Positions 46,869-56,600 of a DNA stretch of 62,887 nt are shown in pieces. The notes beneath the pieces are model-generated. The model did no database searches and was not told the DNA's origin. It saw only the letters and a list, made by a program, of their open reading frames with translations. How positions within the stretch are numbered: the stretch's first letter is position 1; each line of letters opens with the position of its first letter. The position numbers and the translations under genes were made by a program. Location: contig NZ_QJKI01000017.1 of the NCBI RefSeq assembly GCF_003201855.1, forward strand, positions 1 to 62,887. Direction: 5' to 3'. Source of the stretch: Rivihabitans pingtungensis (GTDB lineage: Bacteria; Pseudomonadota; Gammaproteobacteria; Burkholderiales; Aquaspirillaceae).

Positions 46869-48218
46869 ATGCAAGACGTTTTACCCGAGCTGGTTTCGGT
46901 CAGCGAACTCAACCGCCTGGCGCGCGGCCTGCTGGAGCGCGGCCTGCCGCCCTTGTGGGTCAGCGGCGAGATTTCCAACCTCACCGTGGCCGCCAGCGGG
47001 CATGCGTATTTTTCGCTGAAAGACAAAGGCGGCCAGATTCGCGCGGTGATGTTTCGCGGTCGGGTGGCCGGCCTGCCGTTTCGTTTGCGCGAGGGCGTGC
47101 AAGTTGAGGCGTTTGGCCAGGTGTCTTTATATGAAGCGCGCGGCGATTATCAAATCCAGCTCGACCGCATGCGCGAAGCCGGCTTAGGCCGGCTGTTTGA
47201 AGCCTTCGAGCGGCTCAAGCGCCAACTGGGCGAAGAAGGGCTGTTCGACTCCGCGCGCAAGCGGCCGCTGCCGGCGTTTCCGCGCCGCATCGGCATTGTC
47301 TCCTCACCGTCCGGCGCGGCGCTGCGCGACGTGGTCAGCACGCTGCGTCGGCGCATGCCATCGGCGCAATTGGTGCTCTACCCCACCCTGGTGCAGGGCG
47401 AGGCGGCGCCGGCGCAGATTGTCGCCGCCATCACCCAGGCGGCGCTGCGCCAGGAAGTGGACGTGCTGATTGTCTGTCGCGGCGGCGGCAGCATTGAGGA
47501 CTTATGGGCGTTTAACGACGAAGCCGTCGCCCGCGCGCTGGCCGCCTGCCCGATTCCCACCATCAGCGGCGTGGGGCACGAAACCGACTTCACCATTGCC
47601 GATTTTGTCGCCGACCTGCGCGCGCCCACCCCCACCGGCGCAGCCGAGCAGGTGTGCCCGGACCGCCAGGCCTTGCTGGCCGAGCTGGCGCAGCGCGAGC
47701 AGCGCTTGCGCCGCGCCATGCAGCGCCTGCTGCACAGCCGCATGCAGGCGCTGGACGCCTTATCCGCCCGGCTTACCCACCCCGGCCAGCGCCTGCGCCA
47801 GCAAGCGCAATTGCTCCAGCGCGATCAAGCCCGGCTTGCCAGCCTGGCGCGCAGCGCCGTGCAGCAGGCCGGCTGGCGGCTGGAGCGGCTGGCCGAGCGT
47901 CACGCCCGTTCGCGCCCGCAAGCTGCCGCCGCGCAAGCCGGTCTGGACGCGCTGGCCGAGCGCCTGCGTCAGGCCATGCGCCGGCAGCTGGCGCAAGCCG
48001 CGCTGCATCAGCAGCACCTGGCCGACCGGCTGAGCGCACTGAATCCGCAGGCGGTGCTGCAACGCGGCTACGCCATCGTGGAAAACCGCAAAGGCCAGGC
48101 AGTGCGCAGCCCGGATGCGCTCAAGCAAAACGAGCGCGTCACCCTGCGCCTGGCCGACGGCGTCACCCAGGCCGAGATTCGCCACCCGGACGGCGGCCAG
48201 CGCCAGCTGGATTTATAA
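46869..48218 (+). CDS. xseA: Exodeoxyribonuclease VII large subunit
   Basis: The protein has 449 residues. An N-terminal OB fold (PLWVSGEISNLTVAASGH, then FSLKDKGGQIRAVMF) is followed by the catalytic domain with GIVSSPSGAALRDVVSTL, VDVLIVCRGGGSIEDLWAF, GVGHETDFTIADFVADLRAPTP split across the segment, and a coiled-coil region rich in Gln/Arg/Leu. It degrades single-stranded DNA with XseB, which is not in the window. Confidence 0.96.
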   Translation: MQDVLPELVSVSELNRLARGLLERGLPPLWVSGEISNLTVAASGHAYFSLKDKGGQIRAVMFRGRVAGLPFRLREGVQVEAFGQVSLYEARGDYQIQLDRMREAGLGRLFEAFERLKRQLGEEGLFDSARKRPLPAFPRRIGIVSSPSGAALRDVVSTLRRRMPSAQLVLYPTLVQGEAAPAQIVAAITQAALRQEVDVLIVCRGGGSIEDLWAFNDEAVARALAACPIPTISGVGHETDFTIADFVADLRAPTPTGAAEQVCPDRQALLAELAQREQRLRRAMQRLLHSRMQALDALSARLTHPGQRLRQQAQLLQRDQARLASLARSAVQQAGWRLERLAERHARSRPQAAAAQAGLDALAERLRQAMRRQLAQAALHQQHLADRLSALNPQAVLQRGYAIVENRKGQAVRSPDALKQNERVTLRLADGVTQAEIRHPDGGQRQLDL

Positions 48219-48222
48219 GCCG

Positions 48223-48615
48223 ATGGCGCGGCCCTGGTTTTTGTATGTGCTGGCCTGTCAGGGCGGCGGGCTGTACACCGGCGTCACGCCAGATGTGGCC
48301 CGCCGCTGGGCGGCGCATCTGGCCGGCAAGGGCGCGCGCTACACCCGCAGCTTTCCGCCGCAGCAACTGGCGCTGGTGGTGGAGTTCGCCAGCAAGGGCG
48401 AGGCGCTGTCCGCCGAGCGCGCGGTGAAAGCCATGCGCGCGGCGGACAAACGCGCCTGGCTGCTCAGCTGTGGCGGCCAACTGCCCCAGCCGCATGCGGG
48501 CGCAGACGCACCGGCCCGGCTTCCCGCTCAATATCGGCTTGCAGGGCGCGCAGCAGGCCGCAGGCAAACAGCCATTCCGCCACCACAAACAAGGGGCCGA
48601 TCACCAGCCCGGTGA
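48223..48615 (+). CDS. GIY-YIG nuclease-domain protein
   Basis: The protein has 130 residues from ATG 48223, five bases after the xseA stop. The GIY-YIG core reads LYVLACQGGGLYTGVT, with VARRWAAHLAGKGARYT and the KAMRAADKRAW C-terminal segment, as in the small YhbQ-type proteins of about 90-100 residues. The last about 40 residues, after GGQLPQP, are Ala/Arg-rich and lie antisense to the end of the Mpo1-like gene, so they are probably a run-on. It is a likely operon with xseA. Confidence 0.85.
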   Translation: MARPWFLYVLACQGGGLYTGVTPDVARRWAAHLAGKGARYTRSFPPQQLALVVEFASKGEALSAERAVKAMRAADKRAWLLSCGGQLPQPHAGADAPARLPAQYRLAGRAAGRRQTAIPPPQTRGRSPAR

Positions 48616-48994
48616 GGTCGTCGACAAACGCCGGCTTGCGCCCCTCGAACACATGGCCGATAAACTGGATCACCCAGCCCAGCGCAAACAAACCCGCGCC
48701 GCATTGCCAGCCGTGCGGCCCGGCCGCCAGGCTGCTGCCCAGCGTCAGCGCCGCCAGCATGGCCAGCGCCATGGCTGCCCCCAGCGCCAGGTCCAGCCAA
48801 AAATAAAAGCCGATCACCGCCAGGGTGACTAAATGAGCGGGGGTCAGCCCGCCGGGCAAAGGCAGGGGCAATAGCGCCAGCAGGCAGGCCACGGCGACGA
48901 CAATCATCGGGATGCCGACAAAGTGCGTGCGGATATTGCGCGGGTCGCGGTGGTAATGCGCGTAGTTGACGAGATGGCGGGTCAGCGGTTTCAT
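48464..48994 (-). CDS. Mpo1-like (DUF962) membrane protein
   Basis: The protein has 176 residues from ATG 48994 (MKPLTRHLVNYAHYHRDPRN). The opening HYHRDPRNIRTHFVGIPMIV and the central GWVIQFIGHVFEGRKPAFVDD are characteristic of the DUF962/Mpo1-like family; yeast Mpo1 is a 2-hydroxy fatty-acid dioxygenase. Four hydrophobic segments are present. It converges with the GIY-YIG gene, with a 152-base 3' overlap. Confidence 0.88.
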   Translation of the reverse strand: MKPLTRHLVNYAHYHRDPRNIRTHFVGIPMIVVAVACLLALLPLPLPGGLTPAHLVTLAVIGFYFWLDLALGAAMALAMLAALTLGSSLAAGPHGWQCGAGLFALGWVIQFIGHVFEGRKPAFVDDLTGLVIGPLFVVAEWLFACGLLRALQADIEREAGPVRLRPHAAGAVGRHS

Positions 48995-49030
48995 GGTGTT
49001 GGCCTCGTGTCGCAATATATTTTTAACTCT

Positions 49031-49099
49031 CGCTCACCAAAGCTGGCGCGGCGATCCTGGCCGTGTCGCACGGCAAGGTCACGCCAGGCGGGTGAGCCG
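49031..49099 (+). repeat. Dispersed palindromic repeat, short copy
   Basis: CGCTCACC and GGTGAGCCG form the ends. The centre GCGATCCTGGC, then ACGGCAAGGTCACGCCAGG, matches the copy at 38341-38432 with a deletion. It lies between the Mpo1-like start and the Crp/Fnr gene. Confidence 0.6.
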
Positions 49100-49137
49100 C
49101 TCAGTCAATGCCGCGCTGCTTGGCGCGTGGAGACATC

Positions 49138-49836
49138 ATGCCCCGCTCTGCCGCCGACTTCTGTCAAAACCCCGACACAAGCACCGCGCCCACCCTGCTG
49201 GAGCGCGACCCCTGGTTTGCCGGCCTGCCCGAGCGCGCCCAGGCCGGCTTGCGCGCGCTGGGCCGCCCGCGCCTGCTGCCGGCTGGCGGCTGCTTGTTTT
49301 TGCGTGGCGATGCGGCGGATGGCTTGTATGGCGTGCTGGCCGGCAGTGTGCTGATTGGCGCCAGCAATGCGCTGGGCAAGGCTGCGCTGCTGTCGCGGCT
49401 GGGCGCCGGGCAGTGGTTTGGCGAGCTGGCGCTGTTTGATCATGGCCCGCGCAGCCACGACGCCTGGGCCGACGAGCCCTGCCTGCTGTGGCACACGCCC
49501 CAGCGCGCGCTGCTGGCCTGGCTGGACGCCGAGCCCGCCGTATGGCGCGACATCGGCCTCTTGCTGGCCGGCAAAACCCGCAAGCTGATGAATGGACTGG
49601 AGCAGCACACCTTGCTGTCCTCACGCGCCCGCGTCGCCCAGCGCCTGTTGCTGCTGGCCGATGGCGCGCCCAGCCTGCGGCTGAGCCAGGAAGCGCTGGC
49701 CAGCGCGGTGGGGCTGAGTCGGCAAAGCTGCAACGCCATGCTTGGGCAACTGGCCGAGCTGGGTTTGATTCAGCTGGGACGCGGGGTGATTACCGTGCGG
49801 GATGCGGCGGGGCTGGCGCGCGAGAGCGAGGGCTAG
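49138..49836 (+). CDS. Crp/Fnr-family transcriptional regulator
   Basis: The protein has 232 residues from ATG 49138, with a GGAG site before it. The N-terminal cyclic-nucleotide-binding fold has LLPAGGCLFLRGDAADGLYG and GQWFGELALFDHGPRSHDA. The C-terminal HTH is LSQEALASAVGLSRQSCNAM followed by LAELGLIQL. Cys residues of an Fnr-type Fe-S cluster are not all present, so it is more Crp-like. The adjacent TauE transporter on the same strand is a candidate target. Confidence 0.9.
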   Translation: MPRSAADFCQNPDTSTAPTLLERDPWFAGLPERAQAGLRALGRPRLLPAGGCLFLRGDAADGLYGVLAGSVLIGASNALGKAALLSRLGAGQWFGELALFDHGPRSHDAWADEPCLLWHTPQRALLAWLDAEPAVWRDIGLLLAGKTRKLMNGLEQHTLLSSRARVAQRLLLLADGAPSLRLSQEALASAVGLSRQSCNAMLGQLAELGLIQLGRGVITVRDAAGLARESEG

Positions 49837-49978
49837 CGGCGCCACACACCTGCACACCCGCCCGTCCAGTTTGTCTATTAGTTTAATTTGGAATTAACTA
49901 CGATTCAAAACGTCTAAAAAGTTATACCGCAGTGGGCTAGCATGCAGACTTGTTTGATCTGCATGAAGCGAGAACGCC

Positions 49979-50749
49979 GTGGAATGGGGTTTTGTGGTGG
50001 CCGGCCTGGTGGTCGGATTTGTGGTCGGTCTGACCGGGGTGGGCGGCGGTTCGCTGATGACGCCGATTTTGCTGTGGTTTGGCATCAACCCCGCCACCGC
50101 CGTGGGCACCGACCTGCTGTACGCCTGTATCACCAAGATGGGCGGGGTTTGGGTGCATCACCAGCATAAGCAGATCGACTGGCGCATCACCGGCTGGCTG
50201 GCGCTGGGCAGCATGCCGGCGGCGCTGCTCACCGTGCTGGCGCTGCATGGCCTGCACCTGGAAACCCAGCACATCGAGCGGCTGATCAAGTTGATGCTGG
50301 GCGTGGCCTTGATGCTGACCGCCATCGCCATTTTGTTCAAACCGTGGATTTTGCGCCAACTGGCCCGCATGATGCCGCCGCGCCCGGAGGGCGTGCTGCC
50401 GGTGAAAGCCACCGTGCTGACCGGGGTGGTGCTGGGCGTGATTGTCACCTTAAGCTCGATTGGCGCGGGCGCGCTGGGCACCCTGGCCATCTTTGCCCTG
50501 TATCCGCTGCTGCCGATTGCCCGGCTGGTGGGCACCGAGATTGCCCATGCCGTGCCGCTGACCCTGGTGGCCGGTCTGGGGCACGCCAGCATGGGACATA
50601 TGGATTACGGCCTGTTGGCGCAGCTGCTGATGGGCTCGCTGCCGGGCATCTGGCTGGGCAGCCACATGACCCGCCGCGTGGCCGAGCAATGGCTGCGCCC
50701 GGCGCTGGCGGTGATGATGGCGATGATCGGCGCCAAGCTGGTGTTCTGA
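49979..50749 (+). CDS. TauE/SafE-family sulfite or organic anion exporter
   Basis: The protein has 256 residues from GTG 49979. Eight or so membrane segments are visible. The family motif GLTGVGGGSLMTPIL is in the first helix pair, and a second half repeat begins at GVVLGVIVTLSSIGAGALG. TauE/SafE proteins export sulfite, sulfoacetate or related anions. The 142-base leader is AT-rich. The Crp/Fnr gene upstream may regulate it. Confidence 0.88.
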   Translation: MEWGFVVAGLVVGFVVGLTGVGGGSLMTPILLWFGINPATAVGTDLLYACITKMGGVWVHHQHKQIDWRITGWLALGSMPAALLTVLALHGLHLETQHIERLIKLMLGVALMLTAIAILFKPWILRQLARMMPPRPEGVLPVKATVLTGVVLGVIVTLSSIGAGALGTLAIFALYPLLPIARLVGTEIAHAVPLTLVAGLGHASMGHMDYGLLAQLLMGSLPGIWLGSHMTRRVAEQWLRPALAVMMAMIGAKLVF

Positions 50750-50784
50750 GTTTCCGCCCCACCCACTGAACTGAAGCTGCATTG

Positions 50785-50825
50785 CGCCCCCCGCACGCCA
50801 TCCATGGCGGCGGGGGTGTGCTTTT
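50785..50825. terminator. Terminator between convergent tauE-like gene and glnE
   Basis: GCCCCCCGC-ACGCC pairs with GGCGGCGGGGG around ATCCAT. CTTTT follows on the plus strand. It sits 36 bases after the exporter stop and ends six bases before the glnE stop. Confidence 0.7.
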
Positions 50826-50830
50826 GCTGG

Positions 50831-53521
50831 TCACACCACGTCTGGCTGGCCAAACACCGCCTCCCACAGCGCCTGCACGTCGGCGTAGTGGCGGCGCAGC
50901 ACGTCGTCCACTTCCACGCTATTGTGCTCGTTCAGCCGCTGGGCGTGTTGCAGGCGGCGGTAGTGGCGGTACGCCGCCTGGCAGGCTTCGGCCTGGTCGT
51001 GCTCGATCAGCCCGGCGTTGGCGGCCAGGTGCAGCAGGGCGATATTGCCGATATTGCCGGTGAGTTCCGGGTGGTAGTGGCTGTAGGCCAGCACCAGGTA
51101 CTGGACGATGAACTCCAGATCAATAATGCCGCCGCGCGCGTGCTTGAGTTTGTCTGGCTGCGCCGGGTGGGTTTCCAGCATGCGCGCGCGCATGGCCAGC
51201 ACTTCCTGGCGCAGCGCGGCCAGGTCGCGCGGTTGCGACAGCACCTCAAAGCGCACTTTTTCAAAGGCGTCGCCAATCGCCGCGTCGCCCGCCACAAAGC
51301 GGGCGCGGGTCAGCGCCTGGTGTTCCCACAGCCAGGCGTCGCGCGCCTGATACTGGCGGAAGGCTTCGACGGTGCTCACCAGCAGACCGGATTGGCCATT
51401 CGGGCGCAGGCGCAAATCCAGGTCGTACAGAATGCCGGCCGGGGTGGCGCTGGTGATCCACGCCGACAGCTTGCGCGCCAGCCGGGCGTAGCCGTCGGCG
51501 GCGTCCGGGTGTTCGTCTTCGTATAAAAAAATCACATCCAGATCAGACACATAGCCCAGCTCTTTGCCGCCCAGCTTGCCATAGCCAATGATGGCAAAGC
51601 GCGGGGTGTCGGCGTGGCGCTTGGCCACGTCCTGCCAGGCGTGGCGCAGGGTGGCGTCCAGAATCATGTCGGCCAGTTGCGAGAGCTGGTCAGACAAGGC
51701 TTCCAGCGGCCACATGCCGGCCAGGTCCTGCGCCACCAGGCGAAACTGCTGGGCGTGCTGCACATGGCGCAGGGTGTCCATCTTGGCTTCCACATCGCTG
51801 CCGCACTCGGCCATTTGCTGCTCCAGCTGGGCGGCCAGCGCCGGCCAGTCTGGCTCGGCGTACAGCTCGCGCGCGTCCAGCAGTTCGTCCAGCAGGATCG
51901 GGTGGCGGGTGAGGTAGCTGGACACCCACGGGCTGGACGAATACAGCGTGACCAGCCGGCGCAGGGTTTGCGGGTATTCCGCCAGCAGCGCCAGATACGG
52001 CGCGCGGCGGCTGATGGCTTCCATCAGGTTGATGATGTGCGCCAGCGTCACATCCGGGTTGCCGCACTGGGCGGAGACTTCAATCAAGGGCGGCATCAGC
52101 GCGTCAAAGCGCTTGCGCGTGGCGGCGGGCAGTTGCAGGTAGCGCTGGCTGCGCGCCAGGGTGGACAGCTGGTGCGCCACCGCTGGCGCATCCTGAAAGC
52201 CCTGCGAGGCCAACCGCTCGACCACCGCCTCGGGCGCCTCGCCCACGTCCAGCCACAGGCTGGCCAGCGGGTGGCCGCCGTGTTGCTCGGTGGGCAGCAG
52301 AAACACCTGCTGAAAATGCCGGTTGACCCGCTGGCGCTGGCGGTTGAGCGCGCTCACAAAGCCATCCCAATCGGCAAAGCCCATGCTGCCAGCCACCCGC
52401 TGGCGCGCCTCGACGCCGGCCGGCAGGGTTTGCGTTTGCTGGTCGTCCAGGTATTGCAGGCGGTGCTCGACGTCGCGCAAAAAGGTGTAGGCCTCCAGCA
52501 GCTCGCTGACGGTTTCTGGCTCCAGCAGCTTGAGCTCAGCCAGCCGCGCCATCGCCTCGCGGGTGCTGCGCACTTGCAGGCTTTTTTCCCGACCGCCGCG
52601 AATCAGCTGAAACACCTGGGCGATGAACTCCACTTCGCGGATGCCGCCAGCGCCCAGCTTGACGTTGTCGGTCAGCTCGCGGCGCGCCACTTCGCGCTGA
52701 ATTTGCGCGTACAGCTCGCGCATGGCGCCGTAGGCGTTGTAATCCAGATATTTGCGGTACACAAATGGCCGGATCAGCGCATTCAGCCCCTCGGCGTCGC
52801 CGCACAGCGCCTTGCCCTTGATCCAGGCGTAGCGCTCCCACTCGCGGCCCTGGCTGAGCAGGTAGTTTTCCAGCGCGGCAAAGCTCATCACCAGCGGGCC
52901 GGAATCGCCATAGGGGCGCAGGCGCATGTCCACGCGAAACACAAAGCCGTCGCCGGTGGGCTCGGACAAGGCGGCGATCAGCTTTTTGCCCAGCAGGGTG
53001 AAGTATTCATGGTTGCTGATATGGCGGGTTCCGCCCTCGGTTTGGCCGTCTTCCGGGTAGATAAAAATCAGGTCGATGTCCGAGCTGACATTCAGCTCGC
53101 CGCCGCCCAGCTTGCCCATGCCCACCACAATCAGCGATTGCGGCTGGCCGCTGTCTTCGCCGATGGGCTGGCCAAAGTGCGCCAACAGCGGCTGCACATG
53201 CGCCAGCGCCGTGGTCACGCAGAACTCGGCAAACTGGCTGATGGTCGAAACCACTTCGTTGAGATCGGCCAGCCGGCCAATGTCACGGGTGATCAGGTGC
53301 GCCATCATGCGCTGACGCAGCTTGCGCAGATTGCGCTTGAGCGCCTCTTCGCTGTCGGCGGGCAGGCTGGCAAAGCCCTCTTGCATGTGGCGCAGCGAAA
53401 ACGGCTCGGCGGCCTCAACGGCGATGCGCTCGGCCAGGGCCGGGTCGGCGGCGAACAGGCGGGTCAGGTAGTGGCTGTGCGCCTGGGCGGCGGACAGCGC
53501 ATGAACGGGGCTGAGTGACAT
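50831..53521 (-). CDS. glnE: Bifunctional glutamine synthetase adenylyltransferase/deadenylase
   Basis: The protein has 896 residues. Two nucleotidyltransferase domains are present: residues about 128-150 VGMGKLGGGELNVSSDIDLI (deadenylase side), and about 645-665 GYGKLGGKELGYVSDLDVIF (adenylylase side), each with the paired Asp residues. GlnB/PII proteins regulate it in response to glutamine and 2-oxoglutarate. glnB is in this window at 22880-23218. It is divergent from yhdP. Confidence 0.97.
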   Translation of the reverse strand: MSLSPVHALSAAQAHSHYLTRLFAADPALAERIAVEAAEPFSLRHMQEGFASLPADSEEALKRNLRKLRQRMMAHLITRDIGRLADLNEVVSTISQFAEFCVTTALAHVQPLLAHFGQPIGEDSGQPQSLIVVGMGKLGGGELNVSSDIDLIFIYPEDGQTEGGTRHISNHEYFTLLGKKLIAALSEPTGDGFVFRVDMRLRPYGDSGPLVMSFAALENYLLSQGREWERYAWIKGKALCGDAEGLNALIRPFVYRKYLDYNAYGAMRELYAQIQREVARRELTDNVKLGAGGIREVEFIAQVFQLIRGGREKSLQVRSTREAMARLAELKLLEPETVSELLEAYTFLRDVEHRLQYLDDQQTQTLPAGVEARQRVAGSMGFADWDGFVSALNRQRQRVNRHFQQVFLLPTEQHGGHPLASLWLDVGEAPEAVVERLASQGFQDAPAVAHQLSTLARSQRYLQLPAATRKRFDALMPPLIEVSAQCGNPDVTLAHIINLMEAISRRAPYLALLAEYPQTLRRLVTLYSSSPWVSSYLTRHPILLDELLDARELYAEPDWPALAAQLEQQMAECGSDVEAKMDTLRHVQHAQQFRLVAQDLAGMWPLEALSDQLSQLADMILDATLRHAWQDVAKRHADTPRFAIIGYGKLGGKELGYVSDLDVIFLYEDEHPDAADGYARLARKLSAWITSATPAGILYDLDLRLRPNGQSGLLVSTVEAFRQYQARDAWLWEHQALTRARFVAGDAAIGDAFEKVRFEVLSQPRDLAALRQEVLAMRARMLETHPAQPDKLKHARGGIIDLEFIVQYLVLAYSHYHPELTGNIGNIALLHLAANAGLIEHDQAEACQAAYRHYRRLQHAQRLNEHNSVEVDDVLRRHYADVQALWEAVFGQPDVV

Positions 53522-53610
53522 ATAATGACCATTTCTGAAAGTGCTGGCGCAGGGCCAGCCGGCATTTCACTGGGTGAATTTCCCTATCATATCCTGAGCG
53601 GACGCCTGTT

Positions 53611-56600
53611 TTGAACGTTTTCCCCCGCCTGATCTCCGCTCGACTGCTGGCCTGGCGCCAGCGCCCGGCCGTGCGCCGCGCCCTTCGCGCCGCCTTATGG
53701 CTGATTGTGTCCGCTGCCTTGCTGCTGGCGGCGCTGGCCTGCGCCATTCAGTTTTGGCTGCTGCCGCGCCTGGGCGACTACAAACCGGCGCTGGCCGATG
53801 CCCTGTCGCGTGCCACCGGCCAGCAGGTCAGTATCGCGCAACTGGGCGGCGGCTGGCGGCATGGCCATCTGGTGCTGTTTGTGCGCGGCGTCAGCGTCAG
53901 CCAGCCGCACAGCGGCGCTACGCAACGCTTTGCCAAGCTGGAGCTGGCTCCGTCGCTGAGCTCGCTGTGGCGGCTGGAGCCGCGTTTTAGCCGGATTGCC
54001 CTGTCTGGCCCGGTGATTCACATCCGCCGCGACGCACGCGGCGCCATCCTGATCAACGACATCGACCTCACCCAGGGCAGCGGCGACACTGCGCTGCTGG
54101 ATTGGCTGCTGCGCCAAAGCGAAGTCAGCATTGACCAGGCCACCCTGCACTGGCGCGACGAGTTTGCCGGTCTGGCCGAATTGACCCTGACCGATGGCCG
54201 GGTGGTGCTGCGGCGCGGTCTGTTCAGCCACAGCCTGGCCATTGGCGCCCGCCCGCCCAGCGATTGGCTGTCCAGCTTTGCCCTTGCCATGGACTGGCGC
54301 GGCGACCGGCTGGCCGACTGGAAAACCTGGCGCGGCCGCGTGCGGCTGGACGTGGGCGGCGTGCGCTTGTCCGCCTGGGAAAACTACCTGAACTTCAACA
54401 GCAGCCGGGTGCTGCCGCAGGGCGAAGGCCAGAGCAGCGTCGAGCTGAACTTTGACGGCCCACGCATCGAGGCGCTGAACGCGCAACTGTCGCTGCGCAA
54501 TGTGCTGCTGCGGCTGAACCCCAGCGAAGCCGCCGTGCGCGTGCCGGTGTTGTCGGGCAAGCTGGCGCTGGCGCAGACCCGCGACGGGGTGTGGACGCTG
54601 GCGGCGCAGGATTTGCTCGCGGTGGCGGAAAACGCCGCCATCTTCAATCACGCCGATATTCAGGGCGAATGGAAAGACGGCGCCAACGGCCACGGCAAGC
54701 TGACGCTGTCGCAAGTGGACCTGGCCGCCATCAAGCCGCTGCTGCGCCATTTGCCGCTGGAGCAAAACGCCGCCTGGAAGGCGCTGGCGCCCACCGGTTT
54801 TGTGGAAAAAGTCCAGGTGGGCTGGCGCGGCGATATTGTCGCCCCCAGCCGCTATCAGGTGTCGGGCGCTTTTCGTCAGCTGGGTTGGCAGGGCTCGGGC
54901 GTGCTGCCCTCGGTCACCGGCATGAGCGGCGAGCTCAACTTTGACGAAAGCCGGGGCGAGCTGAACCTGCGCAACCAGGGCGCCGCCAGCGTCACCCTGC
55001 CTGGCGTGTTTATCGCCCCGCTGCAATTTGCCGACCTCAACGCCCGAGTCAACTGGACGCGCGAGGCGCAGGGCGTGGCGGTGGATCTGGGCAAGATTCG
55101 TTTTGCCAACGCCGACGTCAGCGGCGAATTGTCTGGCCGCTACCGCTATGTGCCCGGCCACGCCGGCCTGGTGGACATTCAGGCCACGCTGGGCCGCGCA
55201 CCGGCCAACCGCGTGCCGGCCTATTTGCCGCTGAGCATCGACCACGACACCCGCAACTGGCTCACCCAGGCGCTGCGGCGCGGCCACGCCGACGGCGCGC
55301 GGCTGCTGCTGCGCGGCGACCTGGATCATTTTCCGTTTGCCGACGCCAGCAAGGGCAATTTTGAAGTGCACACCCGCGCCGACGGCGTGACCCTGGCCTA
55401 TGCGCCGGGCTGGCCGGCGCTGGAGAACATCAGCGGCGAGCTGCGCTTTATCCGCAACCGCATGGAAATCGCCAACGCCAGCGGCCAGGTGATGGGTGCG
55501 CGGCTGTTTAACGTCAATGGCGTCCTGCCGGACATTGAACACAGCAGCAGCCATTTGCAGATCGACGGCCAGGCCAGCGGGCCCACCCAGGCATTTTTGC
55601 AGTATCTGCGCGCCACCCCCATCGACCGCGTGCTGGGCGGGCTGACCCGCGCCGCACAAACCCAGGGCGCGGGTGCGCTCAAGCTCAAGCTGGATATTCC
55701 GCTGGCGCATGCCGATGCCACCCAGGTGAGCGGTGAATATCAGTTTCAGCGCAATGGCGTGCGCCTGGTGGGTTATGCGGTGCCGCCCTTGAGCGAGGTG
55801 TCTGGCGTGCTGCGCTTTAGTGAAACCGGCGCCGACAGCGACGGCCTGCGCTTTACCGCACTGGGTGGCGCCGGTCAGTTGCGCATTGCCCGCGAGCCGC
55901 AGGGGCGCATGCGATTTGGCCTGAACGGCCACGCCGATATGCGCGCCGCCGCCCGGCAATACCTGCCCTGGCTGGCGCCACACCTTAACGGGCAAAGCGA
56001 GTATCGCGGCGAATTTCACATCAGCCGCGACCTGGACGCGCTATGGCTGGAATCCTCTTTGCGCGGAGTCAGCAGCCAACTGCCAATGCCCCTGGCCAAG
56101 CAAGCCGCCGACACCTTGCCCCTGCGGCTGGATTTGGCCCCAGAGGCGCGCGGCGGCCTGCGCCTGGGCGTCAAAGTGGGCCAGACGCTGCAAGGCCAGT
56201 TTGCCCTGGCTGACTCGGGCGAAATCCAGCGCGGTGCGCTGCGTCTGGGGGCGCATGCCTCCTTGCCGGCCCTGCCGGCGCGCGGCGGCGTGGCGGTGGC
56301 GGTGCAGGACGAGCGTTTTGAGCTTGACCCCTGGCTCAGCCTGGGCAGCGGCGACGCCGACGGTGCCTGGCCGACATTGAGCGTGGCGCTGGACACCCGG
56401 CAACTGCTGGCCCAGGGCCGTGTGCTGCATCAGGTCAAGGCGCAGCTGCAATCCAGCCATGGCGATTGGGAAGGCCAGGTCAGTGCGCAAGAGCTGGCCG
56501 GCAACCTGCACTGGCAAGCCGGTGCGCATAAACTCAGCGCCAAGCTATCGCGGCTGAACCTGCCGCTGAGCAGCAGCGCCAACGAGCCAAACGACACCAG

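Noticed and set aside
51614..53518. 634-codon plus-strand frame opposite glnE
   Set aside because: glnE is unequivocal on the minus strand, and the frame is Gln/Ala/Arg-rich antisense sequence.
53695..56019. 774-codon minus-strand frame opposite yhdP
   Set aside because: YhdP has the anchor, length and AsmA features, and the minus frame has none.
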